From: Fusobacterium_C necrophorum
Lineage (GTDB): Bacteria; Fusobacteriota; Fusobacteriia; Fusobacteriales; Fusobacteriaceae
Length of the DNA stretch: 49,953 nt
Assembly: GCF_900104395.1 (NCBI RefSeq)
Contig: NZ_FMXX01000018.1
Direction: 5' to 3' (one strand)
The notes below the pieces were generated by a model. It saw only the letters and a list, made by a program, of their open reading frames with translations, was not told where the DNA came from and ran no database searches. Below are positions 7,739 to 16,535 of this stretch, piece by piece. The translations under genes and the position numbers were made by a program. How positions within the stretch are numbered: the first letter of the stretch is position 1; each line of letters starts with the position of its first letter.

Positions 7739-9772
7739 TTAAATAAATTTCACAAAGAATGGTACCAATACTACAGATACGATAGTCATCAATTTAATCA
7801 AGATATTCATGGACGGTCCGGAAGTATCTTTAAACGGATCTCCCACGGTATCTCCAACTACGGCTGCCTTATGTCTGTCAGAACCTTTTCCGTCTCCCTT
7901 ATATCCCGCTTCAATTTGTTTCTTTCCGTTATCCCAAGCTCCTCCGGCATTTGCCATCATAATTGCCATTAAAATTCCTGTTACCAAGGCTCCGGCCAAC
8001 AATCCTCCTAGAGCTTGTACTGACCAAACTCCTACTACCACAGGAGCTACGATTGCCAATACTCCCGGTAAAATCATTTGTTTTAAAGAAGAATGCGTAG
8101 AAATTTCCACACATCTCTTGTAATCCGGTTTTGCTTTCTTTTCCATAATTCCCGGAATTTCTCGGAATTGTCTTCTTACTTCTTCTACCATTTCAATTGC
8201 TGCCTTTCCAACGGCTGTCATCGTTAAAGCGGCAAATAAGAAAGTCAACATTCCTCCGATAAACAATCCTACGATAACTTTCGGATTGGTTACATCAATG
8301 ACTAAATCAAAATCTGTCATACTGTCAACCGTTTGTTTGTAAGTTGCGAATAAAGACAAAGCGGTTAAGGCTGCTGAACCCACTGCAAATCCTTTTCCAA
8401 CCGCTGCTGTTGAGTTTCCAACGGCATCCAACTTATCCGTCGTTTCTCTGACTTCCGGTGGCAATTCCGACATTTCTGCAATTCCTCCAGCATTGTCTGC
8501 AACCGGTCCATAGGCGTCAACGGCAACAACCATTCCTGTGGTTGCCAACATTCCCACCGCTGCAATCGCAATTCCGTACAATCCTCCTTGTTGAAAAGCA
8601 ATGATAATCGCAATCGCAATAATAATAATCGGTGCTACGGTAGATTCCATTCCCACAGCCAATCCTTCAATAATTGCTGTTGCTGCCCCTGTGCTGGCTG
8701 CATCTGAAATTCTGTTGACTGCTTTTGTATGAGTATCCGTATATAATCCCGTGAAATATGCAATAACCAATCCTGCCACCAATCCGGCTACAATTGCCCA
8801 AAATACTCCAAGAGGCAACTCAAAATATTTAATGACTCCAAAAGAAGCGATAATAGTTAATAAACCTGCAATTCTTGTTCCTGTTTCCAATTTATGATGC
8901 ACGGCATTCGGATCATTTGTCTTTACTGTAAAGGATGCCAAGATAGAGGCAATAATTCCTAATCCTGCAAGAACCAAAGGAGCAAAAATATATCCAATGG
9001 CTGTCATTCCCGCTTCTTGTGCCGCCATAAACGTTCCTAAAGCAACGGCTGCAATGATAGAGCCTACATAAGATTCAAATAAGTCCGCTCCCATTCCGGC
9101 AACGTCTCCTACGTTATCTCCTACGTTATCTGCAATGGTTGCAGGGTTTCTAGGGTCATCTTCCGGAATTCCCGCTTCCACTTTTCCTACTAAGTCAGCT
9201 CCCACGTCTGCGGCTTTCGTATAAATTCCTCCTCCTACTCTTGCAAACAAAGCAATCGAAGAAGCTCCCATTCCAAATCCTGTTAATTCTGCTGCAACCG
9301 TGGATAATTCCATTCCCATTCCAGTCAATATCAACATTATGATAGATAACATTAAAATTCCCAATCCAACAACGGACAAGCCCATAACAGCTCCCCCGGA
9401 GAAAGCAACATCCAGAGCTTTTGCCAATCCTCCTTCTTTGGCTGCAATCGCTGTTCTTCCATTGGCTTTTGTAGCAATTCTCATTCCGATATTTCCGGCA
9501 ATTGCGGAAGTAATCGCTCCCAATACGAAGGCAACTGCTGTGAATGGACTGATCGCAATTCCTAACAATACAGCAACGGCAATGACGAACCAAATTAAAA
9601 TTTTATATTCCGCCATCAAAAATGCCATAGCTCCCTCTCGAATGGCTTCTGTAATTTCTGCCACTCTAGGAATGTTGATTGAATAGCTTTCCACTTTTTT
9701 GGCATAATAGAATGCAGCAATCAATGAAATAATTCCTGCTATGATACCAAAATACATAAACATTTGTTCCAT
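7739..9772 (-). CDS. hppA: Membrane-bound ion-translocating pyrophosphatase, K+-dependent type
   Basis: A 677-residue protein of about 16 membrane helices that couples PPi hydrolysis to H+ and/or Na+ export. Visible signatures are DVGADLVGKVE (substrate-binding loop, near residue 195), DNVGDNVGDVAG just after it, DAYGPVADNAGG (near residue 430), and a C-terminal DTVGDPFKDTSGPS. The segment GNSTAAVGKGFA (near residue 455) has Ala where K+-independent enzymes have Lys (GNTTKAVTKG), marking the K+-dependent class, which includes all known Na+-pumping members. The ATG at 9772 follows GGAGGG by 6 nt; the longer upstream frame would run through the promoter. It has its own promoter and terminator. 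Whether it pumps Na+, H+ or both cannot be decided here. Confidence 0.95.
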   Translation of the reverse strand: MEQMFMYFGIIAGIISLIAAFYYAKKVESYSINIPRVAEITEAIREGAMAFLMAEYKILIWFVIAVAVLLGIAISPFTAVAFVLGAITSAIAGNIGMRIATKANGRTAIAAKEGGLAKALDVAFSGGAVMGLSVVGLGILMLSIIMLILTGMGMELSTVAAELTGFGMGASSIALFARVGGGIYTKAADVGADLVGKVEAGIPEDDPRNPATIADNVGDNVGDVAGMGADLFESYVGSIIAAVALGTFMAAQEAGMTAIGYIFAPLVLAGLGIIASILASFTVKTNDPNAVHHKLETGTRIAGLLTIIASFGVIKYFELPLGVFWAIVAGLVAGLVIAYFTGLYTDTHTKAVNRISDAASTGAATAIIEGLAVGMESTVAPIIIIAIAIIIAFQQGGLYGIAIAAVGMLATTGMVVAVDAYGPVADNAGGIAEMSELPPEVRETTDKLDAVGNSTAAVGKGFAVGSAALTALSLFATYKQTVDSMTDFDLVIDVTNPKVIVGLFIGGMLTFLFAALTMTAVGKAAIEMVEEVRRQFREIPGIMEKKAKPDYKRCVEISTHSSLKQMILPGVLAIVAPVVVGVWSVQALGGLLAGALVTGILMAIMMANAGGAWDNGKKQIEAGYKGDGKGSDRHKAAVVGDTVGDPFKDTSGPSMNILIKLMTIVSVVLVPFFVKFI

Positions 9773-9809
9773 GATATTCCCTCCATTTTTCATTTTATTT
9801 AACTTATTT

Positions 9810-9838
9810 ATTATAATGTAAAAACTCTCATATGACAA
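9810..9838 (-). promoter_or_regulatory. Promoter of hppA
   Basis: TTGTCA (complement of 9833-9838), a 17-bp spacer and consensus TATAAT (complement of 9810-9815). It starts right after the apbE stop codon, so hppA is separately expressed although it follows the rpo-apbE cluster. Confidence 0.8.
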
Positions 9839-9839
9839 G

Positions 9840-10835
9840 CTATTTTTTTGAGAAATATTGTGAAAAGCCTTTACTCATGTGAAATTTCATCTGCTTATCC
9901 ACAATCATAACTTCCAAATCTTCGGTTTTATTTGCATAAGCCAAAACTTCAGAAATCGGCATCAGAAAAAATGCAGTCGAATAGACATCGGCTTCAAAGC
10001 CGTCTTTGCAAAGAACAACCACCATTTTTTTATCGGTAATAGGGTAACCTGTTGCCTTATCCAAAATATGATGATATCTCTTTCCCTGAATTTCCACATA
10101 GGTCTGATAATCTCCCGAGACTCCTAAGGCTTTGTCTTTTAAAGACAAAATTCCCAACATCTCGTTTATATTTTCAGGATTTTCCAAAGCAATTCTCCAA
10201 GGCTTCCCCCCCGGCTTGCTTCCCAACAGATCAATACTTGAAATAGAGCTGATAAAAGCACTTTTCAGACCTTTTTCCTGTAAAACTTTCTCCGCTCTTG
10301 CCAAAGCATAGCCCTTTAAAAAAGAACCTGTATCAATCTCTTTGACAGGAGAAAGAAGCTTTAGACGATTGCCTTGTATTATCACCTTGTCAAAGTCCAC
10401 TTCTTTCAAACTTTTCTCCAAAGAAATCTTACCGGGAATCTTTGCTCTTTCAGGCTGCTCAAAATTCCAAAGTTTGAAGAGAGGAGAAATCGTAATATCA
10501 TATTTTTTATGAGAGAGAAGATATGCTTTTTGAATGGTCTCAAATAAAAACTTTCCCTCTTGATCCAAAGGAATTTCTTTGTTGGAAGCATGATTCAGAC
10601 GATAGATGATACTTCCCTCCGTCTTACTGTTAAACTTCTTGTCAATTCTGTCAATTTCTTGAAAGGCGGCTTGAACTGCCTTCTTCGCATTTACAGTATT
10701 TTCAGAATATGTGGTAATCTTGATATAGGTTCCGAATAAAAATCGACTTTCCTCATACTTTGTTTCCTTTGCATAGACTGCCGTCCCCAGAAACAGACAA
10801 AAAAGCACAATCCAAACTCTAGTTATCTGCTTCAT
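9840..10835 (-). CDS. apbE: FAD:protein FMN transferase (ApbE family)
   Basis: A 331-residue exported protein with a signal-like N-terminus (about residues 7-22, ending AVYAKE). It attaches FMN covalently to Thr/Ser of extracytoplasmic proteins such as Rnf and Nqr subunits. Family landmarks are GTYIKITTYS near residue 35, IDTGSFLKGYAL near 170 (usual form DlGgiaKGya), SKPGGKPWRIALENP near 210, and SGDYQTYVEIQGKRYHHILDKATGYP-like text near 245, with the last motif split by ordinary substitutions. The usual SGGN after the second motif is replaced by SSIS, a mild oddity. The preferred start overlaps rpoZ by 17 bp, so it is translationally coupled to it. Signal peptidase II lipobox is not evident. 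Confidence 0.9.
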   Translation of the reverse strand: MKQITRVWIVLFCLFLGTAVYAKETKYEESRFLFGTYIKITTYSENTVNAKKAVQAAFQEIDRIDKKFNSKTEGSIIYRLNHASNKEIPLDQEGKFLFETIQKAYLLSHKKYDITISPLFKLWNFEQPERAKIPGKISLEKSLKEVDFDKVIIQGNRLKLLSPVKEIDTGSFLKGYALARAEKVLQEKGLKSAFISSISSIDLLGSKPGGKPWRIALENPENINEMLGILSLKDKALGVSGDYQTYVEIQGKRYHHILDKATGYPITDKKMVVVLCKDGFEADVYSTAFFLMPISEVLAYANKTEDLEVMIVDKQMKFHMSKGFSQYFSKK

Positions 10836-11019
10836 AATAAATTTTCCCATCTATAATTTCACGAAATACTTTTTTTAAGTCGGTATCTTTCTTCGCTGTT
10901 TTGGTTAAAGGAGTGGCTCCTGCATGAAGCTCTCTCGCTCTTTCTCCTCCTACAATCGTCAAAATATATTTGTTTGGAATTTTTTCCAAAAGTTCATCAT
11001 AAGTAATATCCTTTTTCAT
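10819..11019 (-). CDS. rpoZ: RNA polymerase omega subunit
   Basis: A 66-residue protein of the omega family: it starts MKKDITYDELLEKIPNKYILTI and continues with the conserved ERARELHAGA segment (ERARQL in most bacteria). Omega supports folding of beta' and assembly of the core polymerase. Its start codon overlaps the gmk stop (ATGA), the usual gmk-rpoZ arrangement. Unusually, this pair sits in the same transcriptional direction just after rpoB-rpoC, so three polymerase subunits are encoded in one stretch. The protein is slightly shorter than the E. coli one (91 residues), as often in low-GC bacteria. Confidence 0.9.
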   Translation of the reverse strand: MKKDITYDELLEKIPNKYILTIVGGERARELHAGATPLTKTAKKDTDLKKVFREIIDGKIYYEADN

Positions 11020-11579
11020 GATAGATTCTCCTTTTCCTCAATAATTTGAATTAAATCATTACAAGCTTGTTCGACGGTGTGATTCACAATTGAAATATCA
11101 TATTTTTTTTCACACTCCAATTCCTGAATCGAATTTTTCAACCGTAATTGAATGGTCTCTTCACTATCGGTCTTTCTTCCTCGCAATCTCGCTTCTAATT
11201 GTTCCAAATTCGGTGTTTTAAAGAAAATTAAATGAGCATCGGGATATAGGGCTTTTACCTGCAATCCTCCTTGGACATCAATCTCTAAAATCACTTTTTC
11301 TCCCTGATTCACTCGACTCTCTACTTCCGACTTCAAAGTTCCATAGTAATTATTATGAACTTTGGCATATTCCAGAAAAGCTCCCTCTTGAATTTTTTTC
11401 TCAAATTCGGCATGACTTAAAAAATAATAATCCACTCCGTGAACCTCTCCGACTCTAGGTTCCCTTGTAGTAGCGGAGGTTGCAAGATTGATTCCCAATA
11501 TTTTGCGAACTTTTCTACAAATCGTAGACTTCCCGGCACCGCTAGGTCCTGAAACGATATATAAGTTCCCTTTCGGCAT
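11016..11579 (-). CDS. gmk: Guanylate kinase
   Basis: A 187-residue P-loop kinase that phosphorylates GMP to GDP with ATP. Visible: Walker A GPSGAGKST at residues 10-18; the GMP-binding region with SATTREPRVGEVHGVDYYFL near 36-55; YGTLKSEV near 80; IDVQGG near 100; RLRGRKTDSEETIQLRL near 132. The length is typical. It begins 12 bp after yicC and overlaps rpoZ by 4 bp. The yicC-gmk-rpoZ order is widespread in Firmicutes. Confidence 0.96.
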   Translation of the reverse strand: MPKGNLYIVSGPSGAGKSTICRKVRKILGINLATSATTREPRVGEVHGVDYYFLSHAEFEKKIQEGAFLEYAKVHNNYYGTLKSEVESRVNQGEKVILEIDVQGGLQVKALYPDAHLIFFKTPNLEQLEARLRGRKTDSEETIQLRLKNSIQELECEKKYDISIVNHTVEQACNDLIQIIEEKENLS

Positions 11580-11591
11580 GACTCACTCTCC

Positions 11592-12470
11592 TTACTCAAT
11601 ATTCATAATTTGTTCTCTGATTTTTTCTAATTCATTTTTTGCAGAAACGACCAAATTGGAAATTTCATATAAATTGGATTTTACCCCTGTAGTATTCAAT
11701 TCCCGAAAAATTTCTTGTAATAAAAACTCAATCTTCTTTCCCAAAGCTGCTTCTTCACTGTTCAGCTCCCGTTCCAACTGTTGTAAGTGACTTTTTAGAC
11801 GTGACAGCTCCTCTGAAATATCCGCTCTATCCGTAAAAATCATCACTTCTTTCAAAATATCGCTTTCTTCAAAGTGCAAATCTTCCCGGCAACTTTGTAA
11901 TCGGCTAAGTAATTTTTCTTTGTATCTCTCCACAACTACCGCTTGGTATTCCTCTATTTTTGCAACATAGCCTTTCAAAACTTCCAATTTTTCTAAGAAA
12001 AAGGTTTGAAGTCGACGTCCTTCTTCTTCTCGACTTTGTAAAAAAGGAAGTAACAATTCTTGAATTTTCGGAACTAAGAAATGACTGTATTCTTCTTCGG
12101 AAACTTGACGGTTTCCCTTTTTCAATACATTAAAGTTTCGAACCAACAAATCCATTTTATTGGAAAAGTTCTCTCCCAATTCCCGTTCCATAGAAGAAAG
12201 AGTTTCAAAATACGCCTTTGTCAAGTTTTTATCATATTTGATTTCCTCGATACTTTCCTCTTTTTCCTCCAGCTCAATGCGTAACTCGACAGAACCTCTT
12301 AATACCTTCGTTGCAATTTCATTTCGAATTTTCGTTTCCAAAAAATTTAAATTATAAGGAAGTTTGATTTTACACGATAAGTTTTTGTTGTTTACACTTT
12401 TCATTTCCAGCTGCAAAGCATATTTTTCATCTTCATACAGAAGCTTTGCATATCCTGTCATGCTTCTCAT
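11592..12470 (-). CDS. yicC: YicC/YloC family endoribonuclease
   Basis: A 292-residue protein beginning MRSMTGYAK, the invariant start of the YicC family, with the N-terminal domain EMKSVNNKNL (residues 24-33) and the C-terminal DUF1732-type end FLLQEIFRELNTTGVKSN, NLVVSAKNELEKIREQIMNIE. Family members in E. coli and B. subtilis act as endoribonucleases in RNA turnover, so that role is inferred. It has charged helical middle sequence consistent with coiled coil (about residues 110-240). It lies upstream of gmk with 12 bp between, and after rpoC with a hairpin in the gap. Confidence 0.9.
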   Translation of the reverse strand: MRSMTGYAKLLYEDEKYALQLEMKSVNNKNLSCKIKLPYNLNFLETKIRNEIATKVLRGSVELRIELEEKEESIEEIKYDKNLTKAYFETLSSMERELGENFSNKMDLLVRNFNVLKKGNRQVSEEEYSHFLVPKIQELLLPFLQSREEEGRRLQTFFLEKLEVLKGYVAKIEEYQAVVVERYKEKLLSRLQSCREDLHFEESDILKEVMIFTDRADISEELSRLKSHLQQLERELNSEEAALGKKIEFLLQEIFRELNTTGVKSNLYEISNLVVSAKNELEKIREQIMNIE

Positions 12471-12493
12471 GCTCTTTCCTCCAATATTATGAT

Positions 12494-12522
12494 TTAGGAA
12501 TAGGAGCCTGTCCTATTCCTAA
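12494..12522. other. Strong hairpin without T-run between rpoC and yicC
   Basis: A perfect 11-bp stem TTAGGAATAGG/CCTATTCCTAA with a 7-nt loop. Neither side has a proper T-run, so it is more likely an mRNA-stabilising or processing structure than a terminator. Confidence 0.5.
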
Positions 12523-12530
12523 CATTATTT

Positions 12531-15500
12531 CTATTCTTCTACCGCTTCCAATTCTGTCCCGAATTCTTCCTGTACTTTCATCGCTACATTTTTATAGGCT
12601 GAGAATCCTGTTCCTGCCGGAATTTTCTTTCCGATAATGACATTTTCTTTCAATCCTTCCAAATAGTCGACCTTTCCTTCAATTGCCGCATTGGAAAGAA
12701 CTTTTGTCGTTTCTTGGAAAGAGGCCGCGGAAATGAAACTTCCCGTATTGACAGCCGCCTTGGTAATTCCTTGAATAATTGGCTCGTATTGAATTAAGGC
12801 CTTTCCTTTTTCCGCCAATTCTTTATTTTCCAAGTCCACCAATCTCTTTTCCACCACTTCATCTTCCAAAAACAAAGAAGCTCCGGAATCAACGATTTTT
12901 ACCTTCTTAAACATTTGCTTTACAATGATTTCTATATGTTTGTCGTTCACGCCTACCCCTTGATCCCGATATACTTGTTGTACCGATTCCAAGATAAACT
13001 GCTCCGCTGCGACCAAACCTTTAATATTTAATACGTCAAAAGGAGAAATTGCTCCTTCGGTAATCTTATCTCCTGCTTTTACCTTCAATCCGTCCGTAAC
13101 AATCAGACGTTCTCCCACAGGAACCAAATATTCCCGTTGGTCTCCGGAATCATCCAGAGCTTTTACCGTAACAACTCGCATTCCTTTCTTCTTACGATTA
13201 TTGATTTCCACTCTTCCGTCAATTTCCGTAAGCATTGCTTTTCCTTTTGGATTTCTTGCTTCAAACAATTCTTGTACTCTTGGAAGACCTCCTGTAATAT
13301 CCTTGGATCCCTCTCCGATTTTCATAATCTTTGCAAGGATATCTCCCTTTTTGACCATAGCTCCGTCTTCCACCATCATGTAGGCTCCATAAGGAATGTT
13401 GTAAGTTCCTAACTTTTTCCCCTCTTTGTCTAAAATATGAACTCGAGGGTTAACATCTCCACTGTCCATGGCTTTAACCACCAAGGATTGCCAAACATCA
13501 TATTTTTCATCATAGGTCTTCTTCGGTGTCAATTCTCGATATTCGACTTTTCCGTCTTGAGCTGCAATCAATGGAATGTGATATGGGTCGAAGGTTACCA
13601 ATACCGTTCCCTCTTCAATGATGTCTCCCTCTTTCACTCGTAGAGTGGATCCCGAAGAAACTTCATATTCATTGTCTGCTACAATGACTTTTCCTGCCTG
13701 ACTCACGACAATTTCTTCTCCATTCAAGTTCAAGGTATGAATATCTCGGAAAGAAATTCGTCCTCCATTTTCCGATTTGATTTGTGTAATTGCTGCCGAA
13801 GCGCTTGCTACCCCTCCGGTATGGAAGGTTCTCATGGTAAGTTGTGTTCCCGGTTCTCCGATAGACTGTGCTGCAACAACTCCCACGGCTTCTCCTAATA
13901 AAATTTCTTTTAAGTTGGACAAGTCCATACCGTAACATTTTTTGCAGACTCCTTTTTCCAAAGCACAAGTCAAAGGAGATCGAATTTTTACTTTTTTGAT
14001 TCCTTTTTCCTCAATTTCTCGAAGCAGTTCTTTTCCAATCATCGTATTTCGAGTGGCTAAGATTTCTCCCTCGTGGATTAGGTCCTCCGCCAAGACTCTT
14101 CCCCTGATTCTTTCCGCCAATTTTTCAATGACTTTTCCTCCGGAAATCAAGTCTCCTACTTCAATTCCTTGCATCGTTCCGCAATCTTCCGCATTGACAA
14201 TCACTTCGTGAGAAATATCCACCAATCTTCTCGTTAAGTATCCTGAATCGGCAGTTCGAAGTGCGGTATCGGCCAATCCCTTTCTCGCTCCGTGAGAAGA
14301 AATAAAGAATTCCAAAACGGTCAATCCTTCTCGGAAATTTGCCTTGATTGGAGTTTCGATGATACGCCCTTGCGTATCCGCCATATTTCCTCTCATTCCG
14401 GCTAATTGACGCATTTGGTTTGTATTTCCCCGTGCTCCTGAATTCGCCATCATATATACCGGATTAAATTTATCCAATCCGTCCATCATTGCTTTTGTAA
14501 CGGCATCTGTTGTTTTAGACCAAACTTCAATTGTTTTTCGATATCGTTCTTCATTGATAATCTTTCCGGATTTATAATCGGCATCGATTTCTTCCACCTG
14601 TTTGTCCGCAGCCGCCAATAAATGTTTCTTCTCTTCCGGAATCACCAAATCTTCGACTCCTACGGAAATTCCTGCCAAAGTGGAATAATGGTAACCGAAA
14701 TTCTTTAACTTGTTGATTAAATCCGCCGTTTCTGTGAAACCATGTTCATCATACAAGTATGCAATCAAATTTTTCAATTCTTTCTTTCCGATTGTCCTTT
14801 GATAGTTTCTATCTTGTATCGGTAAAATTTCATTGAACATTACCAATCCTGCAGTCGTTTCTACCATTTCTCCATTAACTCTGACTTTGACAAGAGCATG
14901 AGTATCAATGACTTGATTTTGATAAGCCGTCAATAACTGCTCAATATTGGAAAAGACCTTCCCTTCTCCCTTAGCTCCCTTTTTCTTTTCTGTCATATAA
15001 TAACATCCCATGACCATATCTTGAGAAGGGACTGCAATCGGTTCCCCGCTGGACGGAGCAATGATATTATTCGGTGCCAGCATTAATAATTTTGCTTCCA
15101 TGATAGCTTCCGGAGATAACATTAAATGCACTGCCATTTGGTCTCCGTCGAAGTCGGCGTTGAAGGCGGAACAAACCAAAGGATGCAGTCGAATTGCCTT
15201 TCCTTCAATCAAAACCGGTTCAAATGCTTGAATCGACAATCTATGCAAAGTCGGAGCTCTGTTCAATAAAACCGGGTGATCCTGGATGACATCTTCAATG
15301 ACATCCCAAACCTTGTCATCAGCTTCTTCAACCAATTTTTTCGCTGTTTTAATATTGGTTGCCAATTCCCGTTTTACCAATTCTCTCATAATAAACGGTT
15401 TGTACAATTCCAAAGCCATTTTCTTAGGAATTCCACATTGATTCATCTTCAAAGACGGTCCTACCACGATAACAGACCGTGCTGAATAGTCTACCCGTTT

Positions 15501-16499
15501 TCCCAACAAATTTTGTCGGAAACGTCCTTGTTTTCCTTTCAACATATCGGACAAGGATTTCAATTCTCTGTTATTTTGAGCTACCACCGGCTTTCCTCTT
15601 CGACCATTGTCAATCAAGGCGTCTACAGCTTCCTGTAACATTCTTTTTTCATTTTTTACAACAATTTCAGGGGCTCGAATTTCCAATAATTTTTTCAAAC
15701 GATTGTTTCGATTGATGACTCTTCGATACAAATCATTCAAATCCGAAGTCGCAAATCTTCCTCCGTCCAATTGTACCATAGGACGTAAATCTGCGGGAAT
15801 CACGGGAACATTCTTTAAGATCATCCATTCCGGTTTATTTCCGGAAGCAATAAAATCTCGAACAATTTTCAAACGTTTTACAATTTTCTTTCGTTTTTGA
15901 GCGGAAGAAACTTCTTCCAATTCCTCTTCCAACTCAATTCTCAATTCCTCTAAATTGATTCGTTCCAACAATTTTAAAATCGCTTCCGCACCCATGTAAG
16001 CTTCAAACTTATTTCCATACAACTGTTTAAACAACTTGTATTCTTTTTCCGTGATGATTTTTCCAATTTCTAAGCTGTCTTCCTCGCTTTCCGTAACAAT
16101 GTATCTCGCAAAATACAATACAGATTCCAATTCTTTTGGAGACAAGCCGATAATCAAAGACATTTTATTTGGAGTTCCTTTGGAATACCAAATGTGCGAA
16201 ACAGGGGCTGCCAAAGCAATATGCCCCATTCTTTCTCTTCTGACTTTCGATTTTGTCACTTCCACTTCACATTTTTCACAAATCAAACCTTTGTATCGCA
16301 TTCTCTTGTACTTTCCACATGCACATTCCCAATCTTTTGTCGGTCCAAAGATTTTTTCGCAGAACAATCCGTCTTTTTCCGGATTCAACGTTCTATAATT
16401 TATGGTTTCCGGCTTCGTTACTTCCCCATATGACCATTCTTCAATTTTTTCAGGAGATGCCAATTTAATTTTAATTTTTTCAAAATTTCTGATTCCCAT
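12531..16499 (-). CDS. rpoC: RNA polymerase beta' subunit
   Basis: A 1322-residue beta' chain. N-terminal zinc site CACGKYKRMRYKGLICEKC near residue 60; catalytic magnesium loop NADFDGDQMAVH near 460; bridge/trigger region with GEPGTQLTMRTFHTGG near 900; second zinc site built from CGTMQG and CALEKGVCKKCYG (near 770-860). The length is of the short-insert type found in Firmicutes and Fusobacteria. It follows rpoB by 36 bp and the two form one operon. No frame disruption or missing catalytic residue is visible. Confidence 0.99.
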   Translation of the reverse strand: MGIRNFEKIKIKLASPEKIEEWSYGEVTKPETINYRTLNPEKDGLFCEKIFGPTKDWECACGKYKRMRYKGLICEKCEVEVTKSKVRRERMGHIALAAPVSHIWYSKGTPNKMSLIIGLSPKELESVLYFARYIVTESEEDSLEIGKIITEKEYKLFKQLYGNKFEAYMGAEAILKLLERINLEELRIELEEELEEVSSAQKRKKIVKRLKIVRDFIASGNKPEWMILKNVPVIPADLRPMVQLDGGRFATSDLNDLYRRVINRNNRLKKLLEIRAPEIVVKNEKRMLQEAVDALIDNGRRGKPVVAQNNRELKSLSDMLKGKQGRFRQNLLGKRVDYSARSVIVVGPSLKMNQCGIPKKMALELYKPFIMRELVKRELATNIKTAKKLVEEADDKVWDVIEDVIQDHPVLLNRAPTLHRLSIQAFEPVLIEGKAIRLHPLVCSAFNADFDGDQMAVHLMLSPEAIMEAKLLMLAPNNIIAPSSGEPIAVPSQDMVMGCYYMTEKKKGAKGEGKVFSNIEQLLTAYQNQVIDTHALVKVRVNGEMVETTAGLVMFNEILPIQDRNYQRTIGKKELKNLIAYLYDEHGFTETADLINKLKNFGYHYSTLAGISVGVEDLVIPEEKKHLLAAADKQVEEIDADYKSGKIINEERYRKTIEVWSKTTDAVTKAMMDGLDKFNPVYMMANSGARGNTNQMRQLAGMRGNMADTQGRIIETPIKANFREGLTVLEFFISSHGARKGLADTALRTADSGYLTRRLVDISHEVIVNAEDCGTMQGIEVGDLISGGKVIEKLAERIRGRVLAEDLIHEGEILATRNTMIGKELLREIEEKGIKKVKIRSPLTCALEKGVCKKCYGMDLSNLKEILLGEAVGVVAAQSIGEPGTQLTMRTFHTGGVASASAAITQIKSENGGRISFRDIHTLNLNGEEIVVSQAGKVIVADNEYEVSSGSTLRVKEGDIIEEGTVLVTFDPYHIPLIAAQDGKVEYRELTPKKTYDEKYDVWQSLVVKAMDSGDVNPRVHILDKEGKKLGTYNIPYGAYMMVEDGAMVKKGDILAKIMKIGEGSKDITGGLPRVQELFEARNPKGKAMLTEIDGRVEINNRKKKGMRVVTVKALDDSGDQREYLVPVGERLIVTDGLKVKAGDKITEGAISPFDVLNIKGLVAAEQFILESVQQVYRDQGVGVNDKHIEIIVKQMFKKVKIVDSGASLFLEDEVVEKRLVDLENKELAEKGKALIQYEPIIQGITKAAVNTGSFISAASFQETTKVLSNAAIEGKVDYLEGLKENVIIGKKIPAGTGFSAYKNVAMKVQEEFGTELEAVEE

Positions 16500-16535
16500 G
16501 AACTATAAAGCCTCCTTCATTACTCCTATTTCTAA

